DNA from: Sphingobacterium chungjuense
GTDB lineage: Bacteria; Bacteroidota; Bacteroidia; Sphingobacteriales; Sphingobacteriaceae
Direction of reading: 5' to 3'
NCBI RefSeq assembly: GCF_011316935.1
Contig: NZ_WLYS01000003.1
Location: 434,001 to 498,000 of the forward strand
DNA length: 64,000 nucleotides
Made by a program: the position numbers and the translations under genes. Under the pieces are notes generated by a model. The model was given only the letters and a program-made list of their open reading frames with translations. It had not been told where the DNA came from and searched no databases. Shown piece after piece: positions 17,353 through 27,469 of the stretch (position 1 is the first letter of the stretch; the number at the start of each line of letters is the position of its first letter).

Positions 17353-18567
17353 ATGAATTTTAATTCTCTTTCCAAATCAAGACGTTTTGCCATATTGCTC
17401 ATCCTTGGTTTGCTTTCTGCTATTGGGCCGTTTTCCATCGACATGTATTTGCCGGCTTTTGATACGATAGCGGCAGATTTCGATTCACCAATCGAAAAGA
17501 TACAATTATCCCTGACTGCTTTCTTTGTGGGAATCGCTATCGGTCAGATCATCTACGGACCACTATTGGATAAATTCGGACGTAAAAAACCACTTTTTGT
17601 CGGCCTCGGAATTTACATACTTGCTTCTATTATGTGTGCTTTCACAGAAGATGCTGATCATTTGATTGTGTTTCGCTTCTTGCAAGCTTTAGGAAGCTGC
17701 TCTGGTATGGTTGCTTCGAGAGCGATGGTTCGCGACTATTTCGATCCTCGTGAAGGCGCGAAAGTTTTCAGTATGCTGATGTTGGTGATTGGTATTTCTC
17801 CAATTATTGCTCCAAGTGTTGGTGCCTTTGTTTTAGCGCATTTTGATTGGCATATTATCTTCCTGATTCTAACAGGTTTAGCGACATTAATTTTGTTAGC
17901 CGTCATTTTTGTTTTGCCGGAATCTTACAAGGGTAATCGGGGGATGTCGTTATATCCCAAAGCGATCTTAACTGGATATTGGTCGGTATTCAAAACACCT
18001 GTTTTTTTGCTATATGCCATGGTAGGTGGTTTTGCAGCAAGTGGATTATATGCCTATCTTTCGGGATCACCATTTGTACTTCAATCATTGCATGGACTTA
18101 CCGAATCACAGTACGGTATTGCATTCGCGATGGTAGCTTCCTGCCTCATCATTGCCACGCAATTGAATCGGGTTTTGTTAAATAGATTGACGAGCGAAGA
18201 GATTTCCAAAAAAGCGAGTTACTTTCAGGCTGCAGCCGGTGTTTTATTGGTCATTTTTGCCCTGACGGGAATGCTTAACTTGATCACGCTGTTGGCATTA
18301 ATCTGTTTGTTTCTTTGCGCACAAGGATTTATTTTCCCGAATACCTCTGCTATGGCTTTAGCACCATTTGATCGCTTAGCTGGTAGTGCTTCTGCTTTGT
18401 TAGGATGTATACAGATGGCTTTGGGCGCAGGTTCTTCTGCTTTGGTGAGTCATTTTCACAATGGTACACAAGTACCGATGACAGCCGTGATGTGTGGTGG
18501 AGCGGTGATCAGCTTTCTGATCTATTTATTATTACCAAAATTTAAGCAGCGCAGAGCGCAAGTTTAA
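17353..18567 (+). CDS. Bcr/CflA-type drug efflux MFS transporter
   Basis: A 404-residue, 12-helix major-facilitator antiporter. The first helix, LGLLSAIGPFSIDMYLPAF, is diagnostic for the Bcr/CflA (DHA1) branch. Motif A appears as GPLLDKFGRKKPL, and RALQALG-like motif B as VFRFLQALGSCSGMVASRAM. Related pumps export chloramphenicol, bicyclomycin or other compounds; the substrate here is unknown. It is a single gene that ends inside a hairpin shared with the convergent aroQ gene. Confidence 0.92.
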   Translation: MNFNSLSKSRRFAILLILGLLSAIGPFSIDMYLPAFDTIAADFDSPIEKIQLSLTAFFVGIAIGQIIYGPLLDKFGRKKPLFVGLGIYILASIMCAFTEDADHLIVFRFLQALGSCSGMVASRAMVRDYFDPREGAKVFSMLMLVIGISPIIAPSVGAFVLAHFDWHIIFLILTGLATLILLAVIFVLPESYKGNRGMSLYPKAILTGYWSVFKTPVFLLYAMVGGFAASGLYAYLSGSPFVLQSLHGLTESQYGIAFAMVASCLIIATQLNRVLLNRLTSEEISKKASYFQAAAGVLLVIFALTGMLNLITLLALICLFLCAQGFIFPNTSAMALAPFDRLAGSASALLGCIQMALGAGSSALVSHFHNGTQVPMTAVMCGGAVISFLIYLLLPKFKQRRAQV

Positions 18568-18596
18568 TGTTGTCTTTTTAAGACAACATTAAACTT
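18560..18596. terminator. shared hairpin overlapping the ends of the MFS gene and aroQ
   Basis: A perfect 15-bp inverted repeat (arms 18560-18574 and 18582-18596, AAGTTTAATGTTGTC type) with a 7-base loop TTTTTAA. The MFS stop lies in the left arm and the aroQ stop (complement of 18578-18580) in the loop; the right arm encodes the last residues of AroQ. The stem is AU-rich and lacks a long T tract, so terminator strength is uncertain. Confidence 0.6.
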
Positions 18597-19000
18597 AAAA
18601 TACCTAAGCGGTAGCTATTCAGGCCAAATCCAAGGATTACGCCTTTACATTGTGCAGAAAGGTACGAATGGTGTCTAAACTCCTCCCGCTGATGTACATT
18701 AGAGATATGAACTTCGATCACGGGAGTATTTACTGCCGCAATCGCGTCCGCAATCGCGATAGAAGTATGCGTGTAAGCACCCGCATTGAGCACGATGCCG
18801 TCCCATTCAAATCCTACACGTTGAATTTCATCAATAATAGCACCTTCGCTATTTGCTTGAAAATAGCTTAAATCAACATCTGGAAATTCGTCTTTTAGTT
18901 CTTCAAAGAACGACACAAAATCCTGGTCGCCATAAATGCTTTTTTCCCGTACGCCCAACAAGTTGAGGTTAGGACCGTTTAGTAATACTATTTTTTTCAT
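18578..19000 (-). CDS. aroQ: type II 3-dehydroquinate dehydratase
   Basis: Third step of the shikimate pathway: dehydroquinate to dehydroshikimate, by the type II trans-elimination route. The 140-residue length fits the dodecameric family. Key segments are LLNGPNLNLLGVREKSIYG with the active-site Arg and Tyr, LNAGAYTHTSIAIADA, and EVHISNVHQREEFRHHS with the catalytic His. It begins 49 bp after the RemB-like gene on the same strand and may be co-transcribed. Its 3' end forms one arm of the shared hairpin. Confidence 0.96.
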   Translation of the reverse strand: MKKIVLLNGPNLNLLGVREKSIYGDQDFVSFFEELKDEFPDVDLSYFQANSEGAIIDEIQRVGFEWDGIVLNAGAYTHTSIAIADAIAAVNTPVIEVHISNVHQREEFRHHSYLSAQCKGVILGFGLNSYRLGILSLMLS

Positions 19001-19049
19001 AGATGATGATTGTCAAATGTTTGATGCGATACAGCGTCGTTAAGGAAGC

Positions 19050-20675
19050 TTAAATATCGCCGTAGAATGGTCGGAAAGTAGAACGTAAACCTACCGATAT
19101 CACGCCAGTGCGTATCGATGGCCGATCAGCAATATTCTGCTGACGATGAGTATAACCGAGTTCAAAACGTAAGTTGTACGTCGGATTGAGCACATAGGAA
19201 GCACGCACATCGGCAAAGTATAAATCATTACGAATACCTTGGCCAATGCTGTTCCCATACCAGTTAGGGTAATTCTCGTACGATTCGAAAATATCTCCAC
19301 CATAACTGGTACCATCGCCCGGATCTGTACCAAATAAGCTATACATGCCCTGCAATGAAAAATGGAATCTTCTCCAAGCGTAGTTGGCAATACCAACGAC
19401 CTCTTTGAAATTAGCACCACGGGGATGTGCCAATGGCTCGGCATTATTACTGTAATTAGAGATCGACACAAAGTGCTGGTAGGTATACGGTCGTGCCAAA
19501 TTGTACTCTGCCAACAAGCTCAGGTTGCGTACGCCAAACATATGATATCCACGTGCTCCAAACTGTGCCGCCCATTTGTTATGGATGTATCCATTACCCG
19601 AAAAAAATTCACTTCCCGTAAATTCACCTAAGAGAAACTGGCTATATAAGGTAATGTTTTCCCACGTTTTATATTTGGCACTCGCGCCCAAAAACATCTT
19701 GTCTGGCGAGGAAGAATTATTGGATTCGATCGGTCGCAGAAAATTTACAGGGATCGCGTAATTCCAATCGAAACCGCGGCGACCTGCCTGATTTCTATTA
19801 GCCCAAATCACCGCTTGAAAGAAACCGACTGACAAACGATTAGAAATATTATAATCTAAGTATTGGAAAGCACCCCACTTTTTACCATCACCAAATTCTG
19901 CACCACTGTTTAATGAATCTATTCTAGCCGTTCTCGGATCATTCATATAGGCCCACACCGAGGTATACCGAACATTGCCGATCGTACCGGTCAATCGAAG
20001 TTGCGCGTAATTGGAAGAGAAGTCGGATAAAAGCACAGAGCGATAACCATCGCCAATGTGATTACGATCATACCCAACCGAAGCTTGAAAATAATCACCG
20101 AAAGCGTAGGTTGCATTGGCAGTAGCAAAAAGCCATGATTGCCGTTCTCCATTACTACTTTGTAACACGCCTTGGCCCGGCACTACTTCATTTGTATTGA
20201 TATAATCGGTTAAATAGTTTGGAAATACCGCGCGATTATCAATCAAATTACCATAAAAGACAAACTTGTCTTTATACGTGAACCCTGCCTGTACGCCAGC
20301 AGATCCTAACCAAACATTTCTTTTGTCAGAATTTCTGAGATCAGAACCAATCATCAGATCGGGTATAAAGTCTGCGTAAAAGCGATAGTCCTCTCCGTTC
20401 GCTTCTACCAAATGCTCATTGAATAGTTTTCTGGCAAACCAATTATCTGAATTGGTACGGTTCAAATTGGTGATAGAGTCGTGTGCAGCAAACAACCTTT
20501 TTTTCAATAAAAAAGGCTTGACCGTAGTGAACTCACGACTATCGGCTCCGTAAAGGGTTTCTCCATATTGCTGATAGAGGGAATAAGAATAAGGCAAATA
20601 ATCTATCTGCGCACGAGCCGGAAGAGCAAATCCTAAACACCCTAACGCTAGGATCAAACCGTGAGAAATCTTCAT
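19050..20675 (-). CDS. RemB-like outer-membrane beta-barrel protein
   Basis: A signal peptide starts at ATG 20675 (LALGCLGFALPARAQ, cleavage before Gln), giving 541 residues. The rest is rich in alternating aromatic and polar residues typical of an outer-membrane barrel, ending in an LRSTFRPFYGDI tail. The pattern resembles RemB, a surface protein linked to gliding in Flavobacterium johnsoniae. Sphingobacteria generally do not glide, and no gld/spr genes are present here, so only structural kinship is claimed. A 13-codon upstream extension exists but would bury the signal peptide. Confidence 0.72.
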   Translation of the reverse strand: MKISHGLILALGCLGFALPARAQIDYLPYSYSLYQQYGETLYGADSREFTTVKPFLLKKRLFAAHDSITNLNRTNSDNWFARKLFNEHLVEANGEDYRFYADFIPDLMIGSDLRNSDKRNVWLGSAGVQAGFTYKDKFVFYGNLIDNRAVFPNYLTDYINTNEVVPGQGVLQSSNGERQSWLFATANATYAFGDYFQASVGYDRNHIGDGYRSVLLSDFSSNYAQLRLTGTIGNVRYTSVWAYMNDPRTARIDSLNSGAEFGDGKKWGAFQYLDYNISNRLSVGFFQAVIWANRNQAGRRGFDWNYAIPVNFLRPIESNNSSSPDKMFLGASAKYKTWENITLYSQFLLGEFTGSEFFSGNGYIHNKWAAQFGARGYHMFGVRNLSLLAEYNLARPYTYQHFVSISNYSNNAEPLAHPRGANFKEVVGIANYAWRRFHFSLQGMYSLFGTDPGDGTSYGGDIFESYENYPNWYGNSIGQGIRNDLYFADVRASYVLNPTYNLRFELGYTHRQQNIADRPSIRTGVISVGLRSTFRPFYGDI

Positions 20676-20877
20676 AACCACGAAATTAGACAAAATTTTT
20701 AATGCAGGACGCAATTTTTGTACCTAAATGGCTACTTATACAGCATTTGCCATTTAAATCCAACAGCGATAGATTGATAAGGTAAGCTAAAACGTTTTTA
20801 TTAATGTTATTGCACAGAAAATATGTATATTGGAGCTCGCAATAATAAACTAAAAACATCAATAATTATACATTAGC

Positions 20878-22299
20878 ATGAAGCGTAGAACCTTTATTCA
20901 GAACTCCGCTCTTTTGGGCGCAGGCATGTTAGCCAGCAAGTTCTCACTAGCTGCCGACGGATACGCCAACTTCCCAGTAGTTAGAGTAGCTGAGAAAGAC
21001 AGACACTTTAAAAGTAAAGTTGTCGAAAATATTATCAAAGAATTTCAAAGCAAGGTGGCCGATAAGGAATTGGGCTGGTTGTTTCACAACTGCTTTCCAA
21101 ACACATTGGATACCACTATCTATGACGAATCTACCGCCAATCAAAAATTGACCTACGTCATTACGGGCGATATTGATGCGATGTGGTTGCGCGATAGTAG
21201 TGCACAAGTATGGCCGTATTTGCCTTTTATGAAAAAGGATAAAAACCTACAAAACTTGATCGTTGGATTAATCAACAAACAAGCAAAATGTATCAATATT
21301 GATCCTTATGCTAATGCATTCTACAACGATCCAACCAAAGAAGGCGAATGGTTTTCGGATCATACAGAAATGAAAGCCGGTATTCATGAGCGCAAGTGGG
21401 AAATTGATTCCTTGTGTTATCCAATCCGTCTAGCTCATGCTTACTGGGAGGAGACTAAAGATACTTCTCCATTCGATGCGGAATGGGTACAAGCACAAGA
21501 GAATGTTTACAAAACTTTCGTAGAGCAACAGCGCAAAGAAAGCTTAGGGCCATACAATTTCATGCGTACGACGCCGCGCGGTACAGATACGCTGCAAGTG
21601 GATGGCTGGGGATATCCCGTGAAGCCAGTTGGTTTAATTTGTTCTAGTTTCCGCCCTTCGGATGACTGTACGATGTTACCATTCTTGATTCCTTCGAACC
21701 TATTTGCCATCGTTAGTTTGAGACAATCGGCTGAGATCTTGAGAAAGGTGAAAAACAACACGGACTTAGCGCAAAAAATGGAAGCTTTGGCGAACGAAGT
21801 AGAGCAAGCTGTCAACCAATATGGTATCATCGATCACCCGACCCATGGACGCGTTTACGCATTCGAAGTGGATGGTTACGGTAGTTATATGATGATGGAT
21901 GATGCGAATGTTCCTAGCTTATTATCGTTACCCTATTTAGGTGCAGTAGATAAAAATGATGAAGTTTACCAGCGCACGCGCAAATTCATTCTTTCGGAAG
22001 AAAATCCATTCTTCTTCAAAGGAACGGCTGCTGAAGGTGTTGGTGGTCCGCATATTGGACGTGATATGATCTGGCCAATGGCAATCATTATGCGTGCAAT
22101 GACCTCTTCAGACGATGAAGAGATCAGAACATGTATCCAAACCTTGAAGAAAACACACGGTGATACTGGTTTTATGCACGAATCATTCCATAAGGATGAT
22201 CCGAAGAACTTTACTCGCCATTGGTTCGCTTGGACGAATACTTTATTCGGTGAATTGCTTTGGAAAACTTATCAAGAGAAACCAAGCTTATTGGTGTAA
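20878..22299 (+). CDS. glycoside hydrolase family 125 (exo-alpha-1,6-mannosidase type)
   Basis: A 473-residue exported enzyme. The N-terminus MKRRTFIQNSALLGAGMLAS looks like a twin-arginine signal. GH125 features follow: ITGDIDAMWLRDSSAQVWPY, INIDPYANAFY, HERKWEIDSLCYPIRLAH, GTAAEGVGGPHIGRDMIWPM and ESFHKDDPKNFTRHWFAW. Characterised members remove alpha-1,6-linked mannose by inversion from N-glycan or mannan fragments. No SusC/SusD pair or other glycan gene is adjacent, so it stands as a lone enzyme. A terminator follows about 60 bp downstream. Confidence 0.95.
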   Translation: MKRRTFIQNSALLGAGMLASKFSLAADGYANFPVVRVAEKDRHFKSKVVENIIKEFQSKVADKELGWLFHNCFPNTLDTTIYDESTANQKLTYVITGDIDAMWLRDSSAQVWPYLPFMKKDKNLQNLIVGLINKQAKCINIDPYANAFYNDPTKEGEWFSDHTEMKAGIHERKWEIDSLCYPIRLAHAYWEETKDTSPFDAEWVQAQENVYKTFVEQQRKESLGPYNFMRTTPRGTDTLQVDGWGYPVKPVGLICSSFRPSDDCTMLPFLIPSNLFAIVSLRQSAEILRKVKNNTDLAQKMEALANEVEQAVNQYGIIDHPTHGRVYAFEVDGYGSYMMMDDANVPSLLSLPYLGAVDKNDEVYQRTRKFILSEENPFFFKGTAAEGVGGPHIGRDMIWPMAIIMRAMTSSDDEEIRTCIQTLKKTHGDTGFMHESFHKDDPKNFTRHWFAWTNTLFGELLWKTYQEKPSLLV

Positions 22300-22360
22300 T
22301 TGAGCCATCAAGCAAGCAAAAGTAGGATTGACACTTAAATCATCCTTACTTCATAAATAT

Positions 22361-22394
22361 AAAATAGCCATCCCAAAAAGGATGGCTATTTTTA
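22361..22394. terminator. bidirectional terminator after the GH125 gene
   Basis: Arms AAATAGCCATCC and GGATGGCTATTT (22362-22373, 22380-22391) with a 6-base loop, followed by T-rich sequence on the plus strand and A-rich on the left. Confidence 0.85.
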
Positions 22395-22487
22395 TTTGCT
22401 GCACATGCTACAAGCTATCACTGAAGATGCTAAAATAGGTGAATACGATAGCTTTGGAAATAGATAGATCTATGGGTACATAAAGAA

Positions 22488-22519
22488 AAGTCCTGATAGG
22501 AAATAACCTATCAGGACTT
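22488..22519 (-). terminator. terminator of the rimP-nusA-infB operon
   Basis: A perfect 13-bp stem (22488-22500 with 22507-22519, AAGTCCTGATAGG type), 6-base loop, followed on the minus strand by TTCTTTA. A second G/C hairpin (CTGGGG/CCCCAG, 22543-22563) sits between it and the infB stop. Confidence 0.8.
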
Positions 22520-22571
22520 GTTGCAAATACTCTTTGTATAGCCTGGGGCAATTATTCCCCCAGCTTTGCGA

Positions 22572-25553
22572 TTACAACTTACGCTTAACTTCTACTTGTT
22601 CGTAAGCTTCTACAATATCTCCTTGTTGGATATCATTGAAGCGGTCAATGTTAAGACCACACTCGTAACCGAATGTCACCTCTTTCACATCGTCTTTAAA
22701 GCGTTTCAAGGAAGCTAGTTTACCTGTATGAATTACCACACCATCACGGATCACGCGGATATCATTATTTCTATTGATCTTGCCTTCCAAGACCATACAT
22801 CCGGCAATAGTTCCGACTTTAGATATTTTAAAGGTTTCACGGATCTCCACGTTAGCCACGATTTTCTCTTCAAATTTCGGTGCCAACATACCCTCCATCG
22901 CAGACTTGATCTCATCGATCGCATCGTAGATGATCGAGTACAATCGGATATCGATTTGCTCTTGCTCTGCCAATCTACGTGAGCCTTGTGTAGGACGTAC
23001 TTGGAAACCAATGATGATCGCATCTGACGCAGAAGCTAATAATACATCTGACTCAGAGATTGCTCCAACCGATTTGTGAATGATATTCACTTGGATCTCG
23101 TCGGTAGACAATTTTAATAATGAATCGGATAATGCCTCAATAGATCCATCCACATCACCTTTCACGATCAAGTTAAGCTCCTTGAAGTTACCAATTGCCA
23201 AACGACGACCGATCTCATCCAACGTAATGTGCTTAGTAGCACGCATTCCTTGCTCACGTTGCAATTGTAGACGTTTGTTGGCTACCTGTCTTGCTTCTGG
23301 CTCGCTTTCCATCGCGTAGAATTTATCTCCCGCTGTAGGTGCGCCACCCATACCCAAGATTTGTACTGGTGTAGCCGGACCGGCTTCTTTCACACGCTCG
23401 CCACGCTCATTGGTCAAAGCTTTCACTTTACCTGAGTGTGAACCTGCTAAGATCGCATCTCCCACACGTAAGGTACCACCTTGAATCAATACGGTAGTCA
23501 CGATACCGCGACCTTTATCTAGAGCAGCTTCAATGACAGAACCTACAGCACGTTTCTTAGGATCGGCTTTCAGGTCTAATAATTCTGCTTCTAATAATAC
23601 TTTCTCTAACAATAACTCGACGTTATCACCTGTTTTTGCAGAGATCTCCTGAGCTTGGTATTTACCACCCCACTCTTCGACCAAGATATTCATCGCAGAA
23701 AGTTGCTCACGAATTCTATCTGGGTTTGATCCTGCCTTATCGACTTTCGTGAAAGCAAACACAATTGGTACACCAGCGGCTTGCGCATGGTTGATGGCCT
23801 CTTTAGTTTGCGGCATCACGGCATCATCTGCCGCGATCACGATGATAACAATATCCGTTACTTTGGCACCACGTGCACGCATCGCCGTAAAGGCTTCGTG
23901 ACCCGGTGTATCTAAGAACGTGATCTGACGACCGTCTTCTAGTTTTACGGCATATGCACCGATGTGCTGCGTAATACCTCCGGCTTCTCCGCCTGTCACG
24001 TTAGCCTTACGTATAAAATCTAATAAGGAAGTTTTACCGTGATCTACGTGTCCCATCACCGTTACGATTGGTGCTCTAGGAATTAGGTTTTCTTCGGTAT
24101 CTGCTACTTCTAGATCAGCTACTTCTTCGTCCTCTGGTTTGATGAACTCGATTTCGTAACCAAATTCGTCTGCTACAATCGTGAGTGTTTCGGCATCCAA
24201 ACGTTGGTTGATGGATACAAACATGCCTAAACTCATACAGGTTGAAATAACCTGCGTCACCGACACATCCATCAAATTTGCCAATTCATTTGCGGTAACA
24301 AATTCCGTTACACGTAAAATTCTTGATTGTGCTTCTTGCTCCATTGCCGCCTCTTCTGCAGATAGGGCAACATCATCCCTTTTTTGACGACGTAGTTTAG
24401 CACGCTGTGCAAACTTACCTGATTTACCCGCTCCACTCAAGCGAGCTAGCGTCGCTTTGATTTGATCTTGGATATCTTTTTCAGTAGGCTCTTCTTTTGG
24501 AGTAGCTGGTCCTGTTCCTCTTCCGCGATTATCATGGCGACCTCTGTTGCCTGGGTGATTACGATCTCCCGGACGGCCAGGTCCACCTGTTCTGTTACGA
24601 TCATTAGGACCGCCACCTGGACGATTTTGTTGATCGCCAGTAGCTCCCGGTGTTGTTTGTCCCGGTTTATTTGGCGTACTAGTACGCTTGCGCTTCCGTC
24701 TGTTGTCGTTATTAGCGGCATCAGATGAAGAAGCAACTGGTTTATTCGATTTAAAGACAGGAAGATCAATCTTGCCGATTACTTTCGGCCCTGACAAAGT
24801 AGTAGATCTGGCACGAATGACGTCGTTGCCAGCTTCTGGGGCTTTCGCAGGAGCTGGAGTTTCCTCCTTTTTCTCAGCTGCTGGCGCTTTAGCTACTTCC
24901 GCAGGTTTTTCTTCTGGCTTTTTGTCCTCAGCTACTACAGTTGCTGGCTTTTCTACTGGTTTCTGTTCCACTTTAGGTTCAGGGGCTGTTTCTTGTTTCG
25001 GAGTTTCTGCTTGAGGTTTTTCCGCTACGGGCTCTTCCCTCTTCACCTCTGCGACCACTGGTGGCGTCACCACAGGCTCAGCCTTAGGTTCTTGCTTAGC
25101 CGGCTGTTCGGTTTTTTGCGCTGGTTTACCTCTCTTAAGGCTATCCAAATCGATCTTACCGACAACTTTCAGTGGACTTTTCTCTTCCTGATTTTGTTCT
25201 TGCTGTTGTTCTGTTACGGGCTCCGTAGGCGCCTGCTTCGCAGCTGGTTCCTGACTAGCTTCCGCTTTGCTTTCGCGGTCATCAGTAGCGTCGACAGTAG
25301 TTTCAGGTTGATTGGCAACAGGAGCTTCGTCGCGACGAATCTTCCCGATTACAATTTGTTTTGCCTCGTCTTTTACTATTTTATCTCCCTGAAACTCTTT
25401 CAAAAGAACCGCATACATATCTGGTCCCAACTTCGTATTTGGCTTCGACTCTACGTCAAACCCTTTCTTCACCAAGAAGTCTACGGCTGTCCCGATTCCT
25501 ATGTTTAGTTCTTTTGCTGCTTTCAGCAAATTAATGCTCTTACCTTCTGTCAT
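22572..25553 (-). CDS. infB: translation initiation factor IF-2
   Basis: GTPase that brings fMet-tRNA to the 30S subunit and promotes subunit joining. At 993 residues it has an IF2-N helical domain (1-60, [20 protein letters not shown]), a long low-complexity Ala/Pro/Glu/Lys linker followed by an Arg/Gly/Asn-rich stretch (about 75-370), a second IF2-N subdomain (about 415-470), then the G domain with [13 protein letters not shown] (G1 at 501-508), DTPGHEAF and FTKVDKAG, and the C-terminal beta-barrels and fMet-tRNA-binding domain. It is last in the rimP-nusA-infB operon. The 103-bp gap to nusA holds TATTTTTG (complement of 25586-25593), a possible internal promoter. Confidence 0.98.
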   Translation of the reverse strand: MTEGKSINLLKAAKELNIGIGTAVDFLVKKGFDVESKPNTKLGPDMYAVLLKEFQGDKIVKDEAKQIVIGKIRRDEAPVANQPETTVDATDDRESKAEASQEPAAKQAPTEPVTEQQQEQNQEEKSPLKVVGKIDLDSLKRGKPAQKTEQPAKQEPKAEPVVTPPVVAEVKREEPVAEKPQAETPKQETAPEPKVEQKPVEKPATVVAEDKKPEEKPAEVAKAPAAEKKEETPAPAKAPEAGNDVIRARSTTLSGPKVIGKIDLPVFKSNKPVASSSDAANNDNRRKRKRTSTPNKPGQTTPGATGDQQNRPGGGPNDRNRTGGPGRPGDRNHPGNRGRHDNRGRGTGPATPKEEPTEKDIQDQIKATLARLSGAGKSGKFAQRAKLRRQKRDDVALSAEEAAMEQEAQSRILRVTEFVTANELANLMDVSVTQVISTCMSLGMFVSINQRLDAETLTIVADEFGYEIEFIKPEDEEVADLEVADTEENLIPRAPIVTVMGHVDHGKTSLLDFIRKANVTGGEAGGITQHIGAYAVKLEDGRQITFLDTPGHEAFTAMRARGAKVTDIVIIVIAADDAVMPQTKEAINHAQAAGVPIVFAFTKVDKAGSNPDRIREQLSAMNILVEEWGGKYQAQEISAKTGDNVELLLEKVLLEAELLDLKADPKKRAVGSVIEAALDKGRGIVTTVLIQGGTLRVGDAILAGSHSGKVKALTNERGERVKEAGPATPVQILGMGGAPTAGDKFYAMESEPEARQVANKRLQLQREQGMRATKHITLDEIGRRLAIGNFKELNLIVKGDVDGSIEALSDSLLKLSTDEIQVNIIHKSVGAISESDVLLASASDAIIIGFQVRPTQGSRRLAEQEQIDIRLYSIIYDAIDEIKSAMEGMLAPKFEEKIVANVEIRETFKISKVGTIAGCMVLEGKINRNNDIRVIRDGVVIHTGKLASLKRFKDDVKEVTFGYECGLNIDRFNDIQQGDIVEAYEQVEVKRKL

Positions 25554-25656
25554 CTAACTTATACTCGCTATAAAATATGATACTACAAAAATATGTTTTT
25601 TTTACACCTATTTAACATTTTAATGAAAAATAGTCTTGCCGCTTTTGTTGTGCATA

Positions 25657-26895
25657 CTATTCAAATTCTGCTTGCAGAATGCGCACAATCTCTTGGATAG
25701 TATCTTCCTCCAAGTCGGTACGGCGTACCAATTCTTCTTGAGACAGTGACAATACTGATTTGGCGGTATCTAGACCAACGCGTTTTAATTCGTCGATGAT
25801 CCAGCTATCGATCTCGTCAGAGAATTCTTCGATATCCACATCTTCATCAATTTCATCATTCTCTCTGTATACATCAATCTCGTAACCAGTCAACTTGCCG
25901 GCCAACTTAATGTTGTGGCCACCACGACCAATCGCTAACGATACTTGATCTGGCTTCAGGTATACGGCTGCTGTAGCATCCTCATCGCTCAATTTAATAG
26001 AGCTGATGCGTGCTGGACTCAAGGCACGAGTGATGTATAGTGAACTATTGGTGGTGAAGTTAATCACGTCAATATTCTCATTGCGCAACTCGCGAACAAT
26101 ACCATGAATACGGGAACCTTTCATACCGACACAAGCACCTACTGGATCAATACGATCATCGTAAGATTCTACGGCTACTTTGGCGCGTTCTCCCGGCTCG
26201 CGAACGATTTTCTTAATGGTAATCAATCCATCGAAAATCTCTGGAACTTCCAGTTCGAACAGGCGTTGTAAGAACTCTGGTGCGGTACGAGAGATAATAA
26301 TCTTTGGATTATTATTCATCATGTCTACCTTGTGTACTACCGCACGCACGTTGTCACCTTTTTTGAAATAATCGGCAGGGATCTGCTCGGTTTTTGGCAT
26401 GATCAACTCATTACCATCCTCATCCAATACCAAAATTTCTTTTTTCCAGATTTGGTATACCTCACCAATCACCAATTCGCCTTCGCGATCTTTGTATTTC
26501 TTGAAGACCTCGTCTTTCTCCAGCTCCAATACTTTCGAAACCAACGTTTGGCGCGCAGCTAAAATGGCTCTACGACCAAAGCTCTCTAAAGTGATTTGCT
26601 CGATATAATCGTCTCCAACTTCTAAATCAGGATCGTAGGTATGTGCTTCTTTCAACTCGATCTCCAGATCATCATCTTCCGAAAAACCATCATCCATTAC
26701 CGTACGGGTACGCCAGATCTCTAAATCTCCATTATCAGGATTGACAATAACATCGACATTTTCGTCGGTGCCAAAGCGTTTACGAATCATACTACGGAAT
26801 ACCTCTTCCAATACGGTAATTACCGTCGGACGATCTATATTCTTGAAATCTTTAAACTCCTGAAACGAGTCAATTAAATTAATATCGCTGCTCAT
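25657..26895 (-). CDS. nusA: transcription termination/antitermination factor NusA
   Basis: Binds RNA polymerase and controls pausing, termination and antitermination. The 412-residue protein has the N-terminal polymerase-binding domain (about 1-130), an S1 domain (about 135-200), and KH1/KH2 domains (about 230-345) with VGACVGMKGSRIHGIVREL and SLAIGRGGHNIKLAGKLTGY. A short acidic tail with one helix-hairpin-like segment follows. The E. coli-type duplicated acidic repeats are missing, as is usual in Bacteroidota. It starts two bases after rimP. Confidence 0.97.
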   Translation of the reverse strand: MSSDINLIDSFQEFKDFKNIDRPTVITVLEEVFRSMIRKRFGTDENVDVIVNPDNGDLEIWRTRTVMDDGFSEDDDLEIELKEAHTYDPDLEVGDDYIEQITLESFGRRAILAARQTLVSKVLELEKDEVFKKYKDREGELVIGEVYQIWKKEILVLDEDGNELIMPKTEQIPADYFKKGDNVRAVVHKVDMMNNNPKIIISRTAPEFLQRLFELEVPEIFDGLITIKKIVREPGERAKVAVESYDDRIDPVGACVGMKGSRIHGIVRELRNENIDVINFTTNSSLYITRALSPARISSIKLSDEDATAAVYLKPDQVSLAIGRGGHNIKLAGKLTGYEIDVYRENDEIDEDVDIEEFSDEIDSWIIDELKRVGLDTAKSVLSLSQEELVRRTDLEEDTIQEIVRILQAEFE

Positions 26896-26897
26896 TT

Positions 26898-27362
26898 TTA
26901 TTTAAATGAAATTAACACCTTAGTCTCCTTTATATCTGTGAAAGGAATTTCACGTTCTTCTTCACGCGCTTTCTTTCCTTTTTCTTTTACTTTTTCAGTT
27001 AGCTGCACAACCGTGTCGGAGGCTGCTAATAATGTCCCTTCTCGTTTGGTACCGTCTTGCAAAGTAATTTTCACTTGGCGTCCCACATTTTTGTGGTATT
27101 GACGCAACAACTCCAAAGGATAATCAATACCTGGAGAGGATACTTCTAATCGATAAGCTTGATCGAGCACATTTTCTTCTTCCAAATGATATCCGACATG
27201 TCGGCTGATCTGCGCACAATCTTCAATCGGCAAACCTTGATCTCCATCTACTAAGATAGACAAAACACCATTGCTTTGCATTTTAATGCGAACAATAAAT
27301 AAGTCTTCCCGATCGGCGATTTTTTCCTCTACCAGCTCCCGTACCCGTTGCTCTACCTGCAT
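26898..27362 (-). CDS. rimP: ribosome maturation factor RimP
   Basis: Needed for maturation of the 30S subunit. The ATG at 27362 gives 154 residues, the usual length; an upstream TTG at 27398 would start inside the leader hairpin and is rejected. Family traits are VDGDQGLPIEDCAQISRHVG, YRLEVSSPGIDYPLE and a C-terminal SH3-like barrel ending in FTDIKETKVLISFK. It is the first gene of the nusA operon. Its leader contains a promoter and a terminator-like hairpin. Confidence 0.95.
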   Translation of the reverse strand: MQVEQRVRELVEEKIADREDLFIVRIKMQSNGVLSILVDGDQGLPIEDCAQISRHVGYHLEEENVLDQAYRLEVSSPGIDYPLELLRQYHKNVGRQVKITLQDGTKREGTLLAASDTVVQLTEKVKEKGKKAREEEREIPFTDIKETKVLISFK

Positions 27363-27383
27363 AAATGATTCCAGATTTGAATT

Positions 27384-27411
27384 AAAAAAAGGGGGCAAAT
27401 AGTGCCCCCTT
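27384..27411 (-). terminator. hairpin plus T-run in the rimP leader (attenuator or read-through terminator)
   Basis: On the minus strand the arms AAGGGGGCA and TGCCCCCTT (complement of 27403-27411 and 27389-27397) enclose five bases. A T-run (complement of 27384-27390) follows the stem and partly overlaps its 3' arm. It sits 59 bp after the S9 peptidase stop and 21 bp before the rimP ATG, downstream of a promoter-like sequence. Confidence 0.8.
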
Positions 27412-27424
27412 CCTCTCAGATGTA

Positions 27425-27454
27425 CAAAGATACAAATATTATTGAAATAACAAA
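27425..27454 (-). promoter_or_regulatory. promoter of the rimP-nusA-infB operon
   Basis: TTTG (complement of 27451-27454), an 18-base spacer and TATCTTTG (complement of 27425-27432) match the Bacteroidota consensus TTTG-N17-23-TAnnTTTG in full. The predicted transcript starts near 27418, just before the hairpin. Confidence 0.7.
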
Positions 27455-27469
27455 CTACTGCTATAAAGA

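Noticed and set aside
19050..20675. Gliding motility function for the RemB-like protein
   Set aside because: No gld or spr genes in view; the similarity is to an outer-membrane barrel only.
24993..25508. Plus-strand frame of 171 codons opposite infB
   Set aside because: Leu/Phe/Arg-rich shadow of the low-complexity linker of IF-2.
27363..27398. Longer RimP starting at TTG 27398
   Set aside because: The extra 12 residues would be encoded within the hairpin and are not typical of the family.
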